Positions 11,291 through 23,149 of a stretch of DNA of 64,000 nucleotides are shown piece after piece (the first letter of the stretch is position 1; every line of letters begins with the position of its first letter). The position numbers were made by a program, and so were the translations under genes. The notes under the pieces are model-generated. The model ran no database searches, was not told where the DNA came from, and was given only the letters and a program-made list of their open reading frames with translations. This DNA comes from Fasciola hepatica (taxonomy: Eukaryota; Platyhelminthes; Trematoda; Plagiorchiida; Fasciolidae): assembly GCA_948099385.1 (NCBI GenBank), contig CANUEZ040000184.1, forward strand, positions 620,001 through 684,000, given 5' to 3'.

Positions 11291-12476
11291 GTGTATGTAT
11301 CGACTTCCGCCGAGAAGTACGCAGAAGAGCGTGCTCGAGGTTTGTTCTTAGTGGGAGAGTGGCGACAGTGCGATATATGGACAGGAGCACCCAGGATGGG
11401 GCTTGATTCTGAGCCAAAACTAGAATGCTTGTGAGATGCAATAACCGCATAAGGTTCACATGGTTTTGAGCTACAGGGCTGGGTAGAATGAAATACATCC
11501 CGAGGATGGCCTGATAGAAGGTCAGCGGCACACTCAGGGTTGGGCGGGTCAGAAAAGGGGGGAGCAGTTAAAGAAGTCTCAACCCGTGCGGGGAGCTAGA
11601 AATTACCTGGAATGGGTATCTGGGGTGGTGGACAGAACCAGAAAGCGTGGTGGCGCAGGAAGCAAATAAGGTGGAAATCATGAATTCGTGAGAAAATCAT
11701 TAGATAGCTGGTAGGATGCTGGTATAAGAAAGGGCGTGAGGAAAAGGAGGTTTGATAATGAAGAGCTGGCCGAGCTCACGCGTGGCGGGTAAGGGAGAGC
11801 CAATGGGATCCGAAGTAGCGCAGACAGCTGGGAACTTCGGTAAGCCTTTTGGATCCATAGAACTGATGGGGGAGTGACGAACTGTTACGTGATTGCCGTG
11901 TATGCGATTTCCAGTGGAAGGTGTCACGTACGTTGGAGGTTGTAGGGCGGGGCCACCGGACGATCACTGGTATAAGCAAAGCCCTTGGGGTAGGCAGGTC
12001 TTGAGATGAGGTGGGAAGAAGTGCTGAATCGGAACATTTATTTTTCGTGTTTCTGGCACGACTTCATTGAAGTTTGGTGGTTGAGAATTTTGCGGGTTAC
12101 GACAGAATGGCCTAAAGGGGGGAAGGTAAGAGACGTGCTTCCGAATGTGACTTCTCAGGTACCAGGGTTTCCGGTAGACGAGCTTCTCATTATGGACCGG
12201 AGTTTCCCATGGTGACGTGCCGATGGTCACGGGGGCTCGATGTCGCGTGGCTTGGGTGATTTGTCGAGGTGATCAGAGGTGGACCGCGGGTGTGTCTGTG
12301 GCTGCCAGTAGACTGAGACACTGACAGCTAGAGTTGGTTTCATTTGAGGCTGCAGGCTGAGCTATGCAGCCAGTGCACTGAAACTCGGTAAACTACTGGA
12401 CTCATGTGAAGGAGTGAAGGAAGGTGTTCGCGTGAGGCGGACTCACCCTCAAAAAACAAGGTTGCTTGCCTGCATT
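11291..12476. other. Upstream flank of LINE-B, nothing firmly recognised
   Basis: Minus-strand frames here (11531-11178, 11927-11700, 12230-11964) are proline- and serine-rich, as is the region between ORF1 and the endonuclease in LINE-A. That would fit the 5' part of LINE-B, but no motif confirms it. Confidence 0.35.
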
Positions 12477-15400
12477 GAGCGCTTGGAGGCAGGGGCATGT
12501 GCGGATGTGGAGTCGAATTCGACGTCCGACCGTGGTTGGTTTTTCGACACTGATTGTCGCTGCGTAGAGCGATGGATGTTTCGGGGTTGACACTATAGGG
12601 TTCAACATTAACGGGTTTCGAAGTTGCAACCTTTTCAAGGGCTTTCTTTTAGGAGGCTTATTGTCGGAATTCATTCTGACTCATTAATACAGTTAGACAG
12701 TTATCATAGACTGCTGCCTTTCGATGGGGCCTCCAGCCGTTTGGCTGATAGTCGATCTAGAGGGGGAGTGGACAGTGGAATTGTTTTTTCTTTTGCGAAC
12801 ACGAGGGAAGCGGAATGTTTGCAACTCCATGCTCCCGGCTCCCAGTAAAGTATGGCTCACGATATGCAAAAGAATAGTGTCAGGGATGTTGAACACAGCG
12901 CGGTACTCATGAGTAAACCCATATTGATTTATCTTCTTTTTTCATCGATATTTGGTGGCTGAAACAATGTAAACAAACGGTTTGCCCAACGCTACCTGTT
13001 TTCCTCCGGCCTTCCCTTCATCAGCATTTTGGTTGCCTCCCTATCCCTTCAGAGGCGTCACCCATTTGTCATATAACTGGTTCTACCTGCATCCGACCAC
13101 TAATTTCTGCTGTCACTTCCGCCGACTGCCTCCTTCTGTTCTAAATCCAACTTCGCGTTCCCGTTTTCCGTTGCAGACTTATTCATCCCATAGCAGCCTC
13201 GTTAACGTCGTCGAGTAATCCGCCTATCAAAACGGTCATCAGGACAATTATTTATTCTCTACTCCATCGTCGCTCCTGCACGGTATTTGCCCATGCACTT
13301 GCCATTTGACGCACCTCAGGTCGACTTATTACCATAATTCCATATCCTCCCTAACTCTTCGTGACATACCTGTATTAGTTTGAATTATTCGCTCAAGGCT
13401 TACCAGCCTTTCTCCAACCACTTCTTCGGTCACCGCCCCAGAAACCTCTCTCTGTCCATCGGATTTGTTGTCCTTTTTCCTTGTGATTGACTCCGTCGGC
13501 TTCTTGCCATCAAATTTTACCAAAGTATGTGGCCAGTTGGTTCTTTCTATTTTATCTCTGAAGGTCCAATTTTGTGCACCGTCGAGTTTTGTATCTATAT
13601 ACCTTCCGTACTCCGCAGAGTGCAAATGCCTCAGCACGGGACAAAGCAGAACAATACAAGATTCTAAGACGAGAAACTTGCACCGATGGGGTAAGGGAAA
13701 AGCCCCCGGAGCGACGTCTTCAGGCCCGGTTTAGTTTGATTTCAACTTCAGTAGCTGGAAATAACTTTTAGTATTTTCAACGGAAAAGTGAACAACAAAG
13801 TAAAAAACGCTTCACCGGATATATGTACAAGCAATGAATAATTGTTTGCGGGTGTCTTGCTAACAAGATGTGATGACAAGTATTGGGATAGATGGTTTTG
13901 TTGTTATCTCTCACTTGTTCCCTTTTAGGGCTGCTGTGATGCCGTTTGCGCGAATGACAAGCAAGATTTTCCATTTCCATAGTGCATTTTCTGGATTGAT
14001 CGCTGAGATGGTGGATTTGAGAGAGACAAGAGGAACTAGAATGCAGACCAGAAGGAAAGGAAAGCGAGAGAAAAGAGGAAAGAAGCGCAAAGCGTAGTCT
14101 GCAGTTGGGTGAGAAGTGAAATGGTACTGAAACCCCAGTAAAACTGGACCCTTTGGCTGGATAAGGGAGTGAGTTGGAAAGGCATTCCGCCGTGCCGTGG
14201 CAACACCTGCAACGCGAGACACAGAAACCAACAGCTGCTACACATTTGCCGTGAATCCAACCGGGTTGGGAACCCCGTGATACGTTGAGCTCTTGTGAGT
14301 TTTACTTGATGGTTTGTTGTGTGATGACAGCGGAGCATGTTTTCTGAACCCCTATGTCCAGGAGCAGACTTTACTTTTCTTCCTTTGGGGTTCAGGCTTT
14401 TGGTTGCCTCAATACCCTCGGGACTGTTTTAAACCACGCGGTTTTCGGCAGTCCAATGTCGTACCTCATTTTTTGTTGGCCTCCAAGGTTGAGACTTGAA
14501 GGCACCCTCATTTGTCAAGCATTTATGCCGCATATAAATGAGGACCAACTAAGAAGTGCTACACATCAGCCTTTTGTTTTGCTTTCTGAAACTACTCACG
14601 CCAAGCCAATGGTAATTATTCCATTTTGATTACGTTTTCGTCCATAAGGATAGTATCCATGTTGTCTTATGGCGGAATATGGCACTGGTTTCCTCTTGGA
14701 GAATCGCTCGGCAGTTGCTGCAAATCTCCTGGTTCTGTGTGTGGCTCTAGTTGCTATGAGTTCACAATGGTATCGTCAAAAGTACTGAAATGAAGGCTTA
14801 GAGGGAGCAGAGATCATTCGGTATCTAAAATGTCTAACCAGGAAAGAACTTTGGGACATTTTTGCCGGAGGAGCTGCGCGAAAGCCAGAACTCAGTATCG
14901 TCTGCACTAAACCATCGCTGAATAGCATCACTGCCTGTTCAACCGACGCTCTGGGAACAGTTCCAGTCAGGCTTGGTCTGACCTGCATCTGAACTCATGA
15001 ATGGCACTACAGATGATAACCGGCGGCAGATAATCCCAGGAGCATACTACTCAATTAGTGAAGGTTTTTTGTCCCACATTTAGTCCGGATCTTTTCTTCG
15101 TTTTCATCCGTGACCTTTCAGGCCGTCCGTGGGTGCAGGGTGAAAAATTGCGGGGAATCGACTGCACTGATGCCTTTCGTAAACGTAAAACTTCCAGTTA
15201 TACCCCCTATGACCCTTATCCTCTTCATGGAGAATGAAGTGGGAAAGGCCAGCCCTTCTTCATATGACTCGTGCCTTTGGCTCCCCGTCCTTTTAGTCGC
15301 AATACGTTGCACTCGCCCTATACAGTTTATATCCTTTTGCAGATATGGTGACGAAGCTGAGACAAGTGGCTCCGCGTGGAACCAAACCGCCGCTTGGTAT

Positions 15401-16383
15401 AGTGGCAAAAAGATTCAGGGTTTGGTGGGTGTCAGAGCTTGTCTGACTTGGAAGAGTTTTCTGTGCGCGGCTCCAGTTTCCTCCAGGCACTGGGCAGATG
15501 GGGTGAAATCATGGGTTGCATTTGCCTCTCAATATCTCACCAACTTTGCTGGTTTATTCTCCGGTGGCTCTTTAAAATTCTTCTGATAAACTCTTCTTTT
15601 TAGAAAAGCTAATCAGATGTCCTTTTCTATTCTCCGACTTTCAGTTTTTGTGGTCTTTTCCGGTACTATTCATGTACGTACCCCCCCTTTCCAACCTTGG
15701 TGTGTCTATGTTTCCGTTATTGCCAAGCAGTCGGCTTCAAATGTCTCCACCTCAAGCTTCATTTTCTTATTTCCGACGCTGCAAAAGTTGGCTAACACTA
15801 CTTTTGCCCGCCTGTCGGACTTCCCTAACTTCCTTCCCTAGCTGGCCGCTGGACATATTGCCCGATAGCTCCCCGTTCTTCACTAGATTGGGGTGTTTGG
15901 GGAGTAAAGCCGGCCTGCTGTTGATTCTGCTAGCCCTATTGTGGTGTTCGTGTCCCACGATATGAGTCCCAGCCACCGCAGGCACTGGTTGGGGCAGATG
16001 ATGGGTGACCACCATTGGTCTCATGCTTATCACAGGGGTGGATGTGGCTCCTCTGTAGGTGAGATTACCGCCAAGAGTGTTTCCGGTTCCCGTTCCCGGG
16101 TTATCGAATTCCACGCAATTTGCCCCATTCACATGCCCGAAACTTTATTCCAAACCTGCTGGGAACTTGTCCCGGATAAGAGGGTTCACAAACCCCGCTA
16201 ACGCAGGTCCCTGGCCCAGATTTTCTCTTGGATTAGATGATCAGTGGCCCCGATGAAAAACTCTCCTTTTCACAAGAGCGTACTCGAGCCCACTTATCTG
16301 CCTTGGTGAGTTTTTACCCTGGTACCCTGGCTCTTCGAACCGTTATCTGGCTGAAAAGCAGAAAGGCTCAGATACCCCCTCTA
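12477..16383 (-). repeat. Inverted repeat IR1, right arm
   Basis: This is the mirror copy of 1-3907, matching at a constant coordinate sum of 16384 with very few substitutions. All short frames of the left arm recur here on the opposite strand, the only protein difference I noticed being serine/proline in a 100-codon frame at 14338-14036. Similarity runs right up to the position that pairs with base 1, so the duplication continues beyond the window on the left side. On the right, the sequence after 16383 cannot be compared. Confidence 0.95.
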
Positions 16384-17127
16384 TGACCACACTTCCCTGC
16401 CCGCCAGCGGCCATTACTACCGAGTGCTCGAACTTCGTCGGTTTTAGCTCCATAGTGGCTGCTTTGCCTCCAATCCCTCTTTGCCGTCTCTATTTTCTAT
16501 CCCATATTGCAGTTCAAATACCCACCGAGAACTGCTCTAGACCTCCAAGCCCCGCCCCCATTTTCGTCTTTCTTGTGTCGGCATCTGCTCACCAAAGTCC
16601 ATTGTGTAGCACTGTAGTCTAATAACCTAAATATTTCCCGTTCAATTGAACCCCCCGTAGCAGCGATCTACTTGCTCTTACACCGACAGTAGGGGACCAC
16701 TTCAAACTTGAATCTTCAACTTACGGTATAGGGCCGCTGACGAAAGCCCAGGGAAGCCCTCAGCGCAGCGTCACTTCCCGGTCTAGCCCAACCCCTTCTT
16801 CTTCAGCCCATCTAGCTCTATGTGAGAACCAACTAGCCCCGTAACAATCCTACATACTGTGCCCTGAGCAGGCAACAACCAGCACACTCTTGCAGGACAC
16901 TTTCACTTTGTTCGTTATGGTTCGACAGGATACTGCCTGGTTTCATCCCTCAGCCGTTGCCAGAGGTATAAGGTACTGTGAAAACCAGTGGTTCAAAAGC
17001 ATGAGCAACTCGTAGCGACAGACTCCGACACATCTCAAGAACGGTCGATTCCCTATAGCTACGGCAATGAAAGCAGAAAATCAGGCATTCTGCAATGCGT
17101 GTCAGTGGGCAGTCGGACTGCTATCCT
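16384..17127. other. No recognisable feature
   Basis: The sequence is pyrimidine-rich and lacks recognisable coding motifs. Its first part may still belong to the inverted duplication, because the partner sequence lies outside the window. Confidence 0.4.
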
Positions 17128-17530
17128 TCGGACTTCACCTTTCATGCGCAAACCTCAGCTCATCCCACCAGCCTGCACTCGGAAGAATCAAACTCGAGTT
17201 TCACTCTCGTTGGAACCCAACAATGATGCATATCTTCCACCACACCCAGGGTTTGAACCCGGAACCTTTCACCACGAGGGGTGTGTGTTACCACTGCGCC
17301 ACCGGATTCCCGCCCAGTCTGATCCAAGTCACCAAATTGAGGTTGTTCAGACGTTGTCCTGTGGGACAGCCGGAAATACCCGACAGCTTCAGATAGAGAC
17401 AATGTACCTGCTTCGTCAACTCCAAGCGATGGCCTTCCATCAAGTCAGGTCTCCTCATAGGATGAGGCTGAAGTACCCCCATTTCGAACTTGCTTTGCAT
17501 TTACGATATACATGTGTACAAATCAAGCAG
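17128..17530 (-). repeat. SINE hairpin, left unit (minus orientation)
   Basis: About 400 bases are the reverse complement of 17646-18054 (coordinate sum 35182 outside one small indel). The unit contains, on the minus strand, a tRNA-like head with A box TGGCGCAGTGG at 17301-17291 and B box GGTTCAAACCC at 17259-17249, then a hammerhead-like domain at 17229-17185. Arms are nearly identical, with differences concentrated in the TA-rich inner end around 17505-17530. Confidence 0.9.
17185..17229 (-). ncRNA. Hammerhead-like domain, core degenerate (mirror copy)
   Basis: Mirror image of 17953-17997, with the same stem pairing and the same altered core; see that entry. Confidence 0.5.
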
Positions 17531-17880
17531 TCACTTGCGCGTGCTACGCGGGTTTGGTGAATCTCTTCTTCTTTCTGAAAGGTGTAACCCAAACTAAAAT
17601 CGGCAAAACAAACGTTCATCAATACCACATACTACTCTTAAGCCACTGTTTGATTTGTATATATATAAATATATACCGTAAATGCGAAGCAAGTTCGAAA
17701 TGGGGGTACTTCAGCCTCATCCTATGAGGAGACCTGACTTGATGGAAGGCCATCGCTTGGAGTTGACGAAGCAGGTACATTGTCTCTATCTGAAGCTGTC
17801 GGGTATTTCCGGCTGTCCCACAGGACAACGTCTGAACAACCTCAATTTGGTGACTTGGATCAGACTGGGCGGGAATCCGG

Positions 17881-17933
17881 TGGCGCAGTGGTAACACACA
17901 CCCCTCGTGGTGAAAGGTTCCGGGTTCAAACCC
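17881..17933 (+). promoter_or_regulatory. Pol III A and B boxes of the second SINE
   Basis: TGGCGCAGTGG (17881-17891) and GGTTCAAACCC (17923-17933) are close to the tRNA A- and B-box consensus with normal spacing. The mirror copy has them at 17301-17291 and 17259-17249. Confidence 0.75.
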
Positions 17934-17952
17934 TGGGTGTGGTGGAAGATAT

Positions 17953-17997
17953 GCATCATTGTTGGGTTCCAACGAGAGTGAAACTCGAGTTTGATTC
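17953..17997 (+). ncRNA. Hammerhead-like domain with degenerate core
   Basis: It aligns with the hammerhead at 4143-4187. Stem I pairs GCATCA (17953-17958) with TGATTC (17992-17997) in five of six positions, using different bases from the first SINE. Stem II can pair GTTC with GAGT (17966-17979, two wobbles). GAAAC is present at 17980-17984, and the minimal stem III AC/GT encloses loop TCGA, leaving T17991 at the cleavage position. The catalytic box, however, reads TTGTTGG instead of CTGATGA, so I expect no cleavage. Homology is inferred by alignment; the fold is a paper prediction. Confidence 0.5.
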
Positions 17998-18054
17998 TTC
18001 CGAGTGCAGGCTGGTGGGATGAGCTGAGGTTTGCGCATGAAAGGTGAAGTCCGA

Positions 18055-20279
18055 GTGACGGCCGGCCAAACAAAAATTCTACGATAACTGAATCTCGAAA
18101 GTGTTCGTCCTGGGCTCTTTCGCTCCAAAAATGAACCATGATTCAACCACTGCGGCGGAATTATGGCCTAAGGTTAGAAACAGTAGATGAGATTACTGAA
18201 CACAATCACGATAAAGTTGAAGCCGAAAGGCCCATGCTCGAGGCAACAGTGACGTTCTGATTTGTGACGACGATTTAGTGCAATGAAACGAACAATCGGA
18301 ACTCCGATGAAGGTAGTTCGTACGAATGAACTATTGTTGCTTATAACATAAATTTTGACCGACGGAGCAAGGCTCCTCTGGTTTTCACAATGCTGCCAAT
18401 GTTTCGAGCAATCCCGTTTAGCAATTCGTGTGTAGATGATGCTTGGCCTGCTCGTTCCTGTGCATCACGGAAAGCAAACCAAGTCTACTGTTGGCGATTC
18501 TCGGCTACCAGCCTAATTGGTCGACCACGCCGCCGAACGTGGTTTCACGGCTTACGCATTTCGCTTCTTCAGCACAACGACCCTGGAGTTTCGGTGGGGC
18601 AACAAACTATCGCCTCCAATGTACACACTGCCTCGAGGTCAGATCCGTAGCCCAAGTAATTCGGTGCCCCGGCAAAATTTTGCACCTTACTAACAAGAAG
18701 AAAAATGTCGTAGGCGTCACACATATTTTGCCTCAACTCAGAGGTCACATCATCGCTCAAACTTCAGACTGCCTCAAAGGTTAACCGATCAGTTCGCTCA
18801 TGTTCTTCCTTCCTCTAGTGTAGCGGCTCCGCAGACACCGAACTCATTAAAATGCGATCGCGAGCTTAGAGCTTGGGCGCGCCTTGTTTACTAATAGGTA
18901 TTTTTACTTAGGTTAACTTGGGATTGACAACCGCTCTTCAAAAGCGGCCAACTCCGGTGTCAGGCCCTCTCCTAGCTATAGGCAATCTTCCTTTTCGAAT
19001 CTTTCTTCTCAGTCACACAAAGTGGCTTATGGTCAGGACAAAAGTACATCAAAGTACCTCCACTCATCCAGACCCGATTTAACCAGTGCGGTATTATAAT
19101 CTCCTTCGGTCGGACACATCAGCCTATCTTAGAAGCCCTTTAGGACGTTTGGGTGATCCTTACCAGTCATCCATCGAGGTACGCAAATGGTTTAGCAAAT
19201 GTTGACCAGGCTTTTCAATAGGTCAGGAATTCGGTCCAGCATCAGTTCCTTCAATCGACTGGTTGCTTGAAATCTGAGTTGTTTAAGTCCACCTGGTACC
19301 GAAAAAGACTAGCTCTTCGAAACCCTCGGCACGATACGCAACAAACGGCGAGGCGCGCTCCAGCTCGTCAGCTCTGGTCATTAGCTCGTTCAGTCTCCCT
19401 TCTCCTGTAATTTATACAGGGCAACCAATTTATTTACAAAAACCCATCAATTGCTATCGTTCTGACTCTCCATTCGCTGGACGGGAATAGAGTCCTCAAA
19501 TTGTGCGTGCGACTAAACCAGCGTAGCCCCCCCCCCTGAGTCAAGCATGAAACTACCATCAATAAGTCCCCTAGCTTGGCCCCAAAAATGGCATGTGAGG
19601 TAGGGGCACCTTCGCCTGTGATCGGTCTCCTTGGCTTTGACAAAGATTTTTAAGCTTTTTGACAAGCTAGCGACTCTGGTCGGGGCGGCGGTCCACGATG
19701 ATCAACTCCAACCTCTGATGGCTGACCCGTGGCCGAACAGGAACAGCCCGCCCAGCTGCCGGTGTGAGAGTTCCTTTTTCTTCGTCACTACGTTAGTCAA
19801 CCACATCATTTTGAACTGCCCGCTGATATTCCTCTCTCCGTTTAATTTTATTCCCTGACTTTTGAGCCTACTGCGTTTTGGCCAGTGACTGCCGCTATTG
19901 TTCTAGTATCCCTGGCTCAAACATGTTACGGTCCTCACAGTCGGCAATATCAGCAATCTGTGAACTTGTATTGAAGTGCCTAATTTATTTAGCAGTGTCT
20001 GGGGAACCGGATGTTTTCCAGCCTCCCCAGTGATCTGCGGCATGACTTTTTATCCAACTTCTGGCTGTTCTTTTCTTGTGCTAAGCATGATTGCTTTTTT
20101 CCCTTCCAAATTTGACGGACTTCAGTACTGCATGAAATCTCCGGGCGGTTCGTAGCCGAATGGGCGAATCCTACAGAAGAAAAAGGTGGATTCGAATATT
20201 CTACCGTACTTTGGTGCAACATGAAAACCTCACCAACACAAAAACTAGAACATATAGGTGCAAGTACTCAAAAGACGAA
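18055..20279. other. No recognisable feature
   Basis: Short frames such as 18443-18784 (plus) carry no motif I know. A run of ten cytosines occurs near 19530. I see no RT, integrase or transposase blocks on either strand. Confidence 0.4.
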
Positions 20280-21110
20280 AGCCGGTGTCACGGTATGGGA
20301 AAATTTGGGTCAAACGGATCCAAAACCAGCCAAAATAGTAACGGCTCCTTGTGTGTAGATGGTTATTCTGGGCCCTTTGTTCTAACTTTACCTAACTTCT
20401 CGAAATCCTGCCACTTCAATGTTCTATCCTTCCACTGTTGTTTCCTTTTATAATTATACGTATATATAACTGTACGTATGAATATTTCCTCAGCAGCACC
20501 AAATTCTTTGCAGGCCAGTTCTCTTGCCAGTTTCTTGCTACGCCCCATGATATGCATCCATTTTGTCTTCATCCGTTCCTCGCATTTGCAGTATTTACAT
20601 CCTTCCAAACCATCGACGCCGCCTGACACACTGTTTACTTCTTGCATCGCTCAGTCCCCGCTTTTAAGTTGACACCGTCCTTTTATTACAAAGTAGCTCT
20701 CTTCGTGGTTGTCTAACACACAGCCGTGCAACTGAATTTTTAGCCCTGTTTTTCTTTTTCCTTCACTGTTTCTTGTTACCATAGTTTTTCATGCCCCATT
20801 TCAGTCTTCCTCATGTAAATCTTACATGTTCCTTACTCCTTGGCTTGGCTCAGCCAGTTCCCCCATTTGACCTGGACTTCCAAATTTGCCAGACACCCTT
20901 TTGAATCCGTCCCGGGATTCGCTTAAATTCCACCCATTATTCGTCGGACTGCATACATTCGTATTCCTCTCATCTCTCCTCTAATTCTTTCCGCCCTACG
21001 TTTGTCATACATATTTCTAAATTTTTCACTAATTTTATCTGCCCATTTCGTGGCTTGTAAAAAATTTGATTATGCTTCTGGCATGCTTCCGGAGTCTGGG
21101 AAGCAGAACA
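20280..21110 (+). repeat. F1 family copy, diverged
   Basis: It shares with the better F1 copies the order: TA-rich tract (20450-20475), then CCAGTTCTCTTGCC and CCATGATATGCATCC (20515-20560), and finally a 3' end with CTGCCCATTTCGTG and GGCATGCTTCCGGAG (21040-21095), equivalent to CTGTCCATTCCATC and GGCATGCTTCGGACG in the 25.1 kb copy. No ATT tail is left. Confidence 0.6.
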
Positions 21111-21301
21111 TTTTTATAAGAATTATAACAGGAAACTGACATAGCGACAAGGTCGTCAGCGGATTTTTGCGACGAGGTGTGTAGTTGCACTTCAGTTCCC
21201 CTCATAGTAGTCACTGTGGTAGCATTTGAGGGATTATAATGAGCTTTCTTGAGAAAATAGTCCTTTCGACGCGTCACGAACAGCGAGTGGCTGGATGAGT
21301 T

Positions 21302-21793
21302 TTATTCATATTTGTTACGGAAGGTGCGCGGATAGTAAACGGACTGCGGCTTGTACGTGTCACCTTGAACTGCTGTGACCTGAAAGTGCTCACGCCTAAT
21401 GACGCGCTTAGTTTGAGGGAAAGCCCGCGAGATGTTTCGGTGAATTCGTTGCGAAAAAGAATGGTTCGTCAATGGAGAGAGACGAACTTCCTTGGGCCTG
21501 GGTTTTTTTGTGAAGAAAAAGGCCATGAAATATACCTCAGTTTCACAACAGCTGCAGAAGTAGATAGCTTGAGATTGCAGTCTCGGACAAGGCTTTTTGA
21601 CGCCACTGGTTTCGGAGACTTTGCCTTGTGACCGATGGCCAGTCATAGTTATCGGGGGCACATCCACTTTGGATGACGGCATGGAGCAAACGGCAACCTC
21701 ACGAACTATTGGATGATTAGGAACCCGTGAAGGGAAAAGGATTTGTATTATAGACGTTGCACCTGTCAGAATTGGCGTAGGTTCAAAGGCCAA
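21302..21793 (-). other. Unrecognised open frame, 163 codons
   Basis: This minus-strand frame is open over 490 bases, with an overlapping 88-codon frame on the other strand. The product would be rich in Pro, Ser and basic residues, with one CSCC cluster. I recognise no domain and see no convincing splice signals. In DNA of this base composition such a frame can occur by chance. Confidence 0.15.
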
Positions 21794-23149
21794 CTCTCGT
21801 CAGGTGGAGGTGGATCTTCGGATCCGCCGAACCAGGAGGAACTACTGAGCGGGAAAACGCATGCCAAATAAGGAGCCGCCACTGACACGATCAATTTCAG
21901 ATTTGGGGAAAAAGTAGAGCGAGCCGCTGCATCAGAAAAACTAAACTGAGAGGTGAGCGAGTAAAATCCCGCTAGAATTATTGGGGCCGGTGTGAAGGAG
22001 TTCAGACAACCATGTTCCACTCACCAATACCCATAATACAAACAACATTACTATAGACGGCAAATCAGTTGTTCACGATCTACGTTGACTTATCACCCGA
22101 GAAGAAGCACCCGAGGTTGACATAACGTAAGAAAACAGAAATATTTCTCGGTAAGTGGTAAATACTGGTGGTTTTGTCATGATAAAACAATTACATCGGT
22201 GATGCATCGCGCAGCGAAGGAGAAAAAACTGATAACAGGTGGGAAAAGTACATTTGAGGTGAATCCCAATAGCCTCAGGCAGAAGACACCGTCTCTTGGT
22301 GGTCTAAACACCAGAATGGTCAGATTCAAGGTGGCCGGCCAGTCTGAGCACAGATCAGGAGAATTGACGAACAGAAACAAAGAGAAAGCGTGTTCCGGCC
22401 ACGGAGTCTGACCACCGAAATAGTAGTCGGTAGCAAGACACGGAAAACTGGATAATATGAGCAGAGCCATACAACTTTTCCGCTCATATGAATGGCCTTT
22501 ACCGAAATTCCATATGCTGGTTTTGTTGCACTTGATCTATGCTACAGATGAGATCTACACTCTAGCCTCGATCATGAGTCGGTGAGTCTCAACTTAGCAG
22601 TGACTACGTGCAGGCATCTCATCTTTTCGTAATTTCTCACTGGAACTCAGCTGCTGTTGTTGAATCACCGTTCTGCCTTGAAGAGTAAGAGCTCGGAAGG
22701 AACATTACTGAGGTTTGGGCGCTGCACGAAAACCTATTTCCTAAACTGTGCTCAAGCCCTTTGGAATCAAATTTGTTTTAAATTAATTCGGAATCGGTCG
22801 CCCAGCGATGCTCAAACGTTTGGCTGACTAGAATTTACCACTGGACTACCTAGAAAGAGAGTGGAACTTCGCCGGATTGCAAAGGGTGCGACACCGTTCT
22901 CAGTCTACAACGTTCCCCGCGGTTCCTCGAGGCTAAGACAAGTTTACGTTTGTGGATTGAAAAGACGGCCGAGGCTTGTTCATGCTTAAAATTGGCACCA
23001 TTCCGCGGTCTACTGGATGAGCCCCAAATGCAACGAAGAAGACTGCTCAGGCAGGCACCACCAGTTATCACACAAGGTGATGAAAGCTCCATCAAAAGAA
23101 CATACGAACCCGAACTTGGTTTGTTCAGTATCACAGCCTACTCATATAC
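21794..23149. other. No recognisable feature
   Basis: Only short frames on both strands without known motifs; no RNA gene or recognisable repeat boundary. Confidence 0.4.

Larger units (their letters stand above)
17646..18054 (+). mobile_element. SINE hairpin, right unit: tRNA-derived SINE plus flank
   Basis: From about 17875 this is a tRNA-derived SINE: A box TGGCGCAGTGG at 17881-17891 fits the consensus exactly, and B box GGTTCAAACCC is at 17923-17933. After the head comes GGTGGA and then a domain aligning with the hammerhead of the SINE at 4057-4210 (shared blocks GGTGGA, CCAAC, TGAAAC, CTTCCG). The 230 bases before the tRNA head, with a TA-rich start, belong to the duplicated unit but not obviously to the SINE. 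The whole unit faces an almost identical copy across a 115-base centre. Confidence 0.85.

Noticed and set aside
1..16383. IR1 as terminal inverted repeats of one giant transposon (Maverick-like)
   Set aside because: The centre holds only unrelated decayed retroelements, no integrase, polymerase B or packaging genes, and the left arm extends beyond the window.
17875..17945. Functional tRNA gene (and mirror at 17237-17307)
   Set aside because: Good pol III boxes, but no proper acceptor stem pairing, and the SINE body follows.
19528..19537. Poly-C run as a functional element
   Set aside because: Ten cytosines alone are not evidence of function; it may be a sequencing homopolymer.
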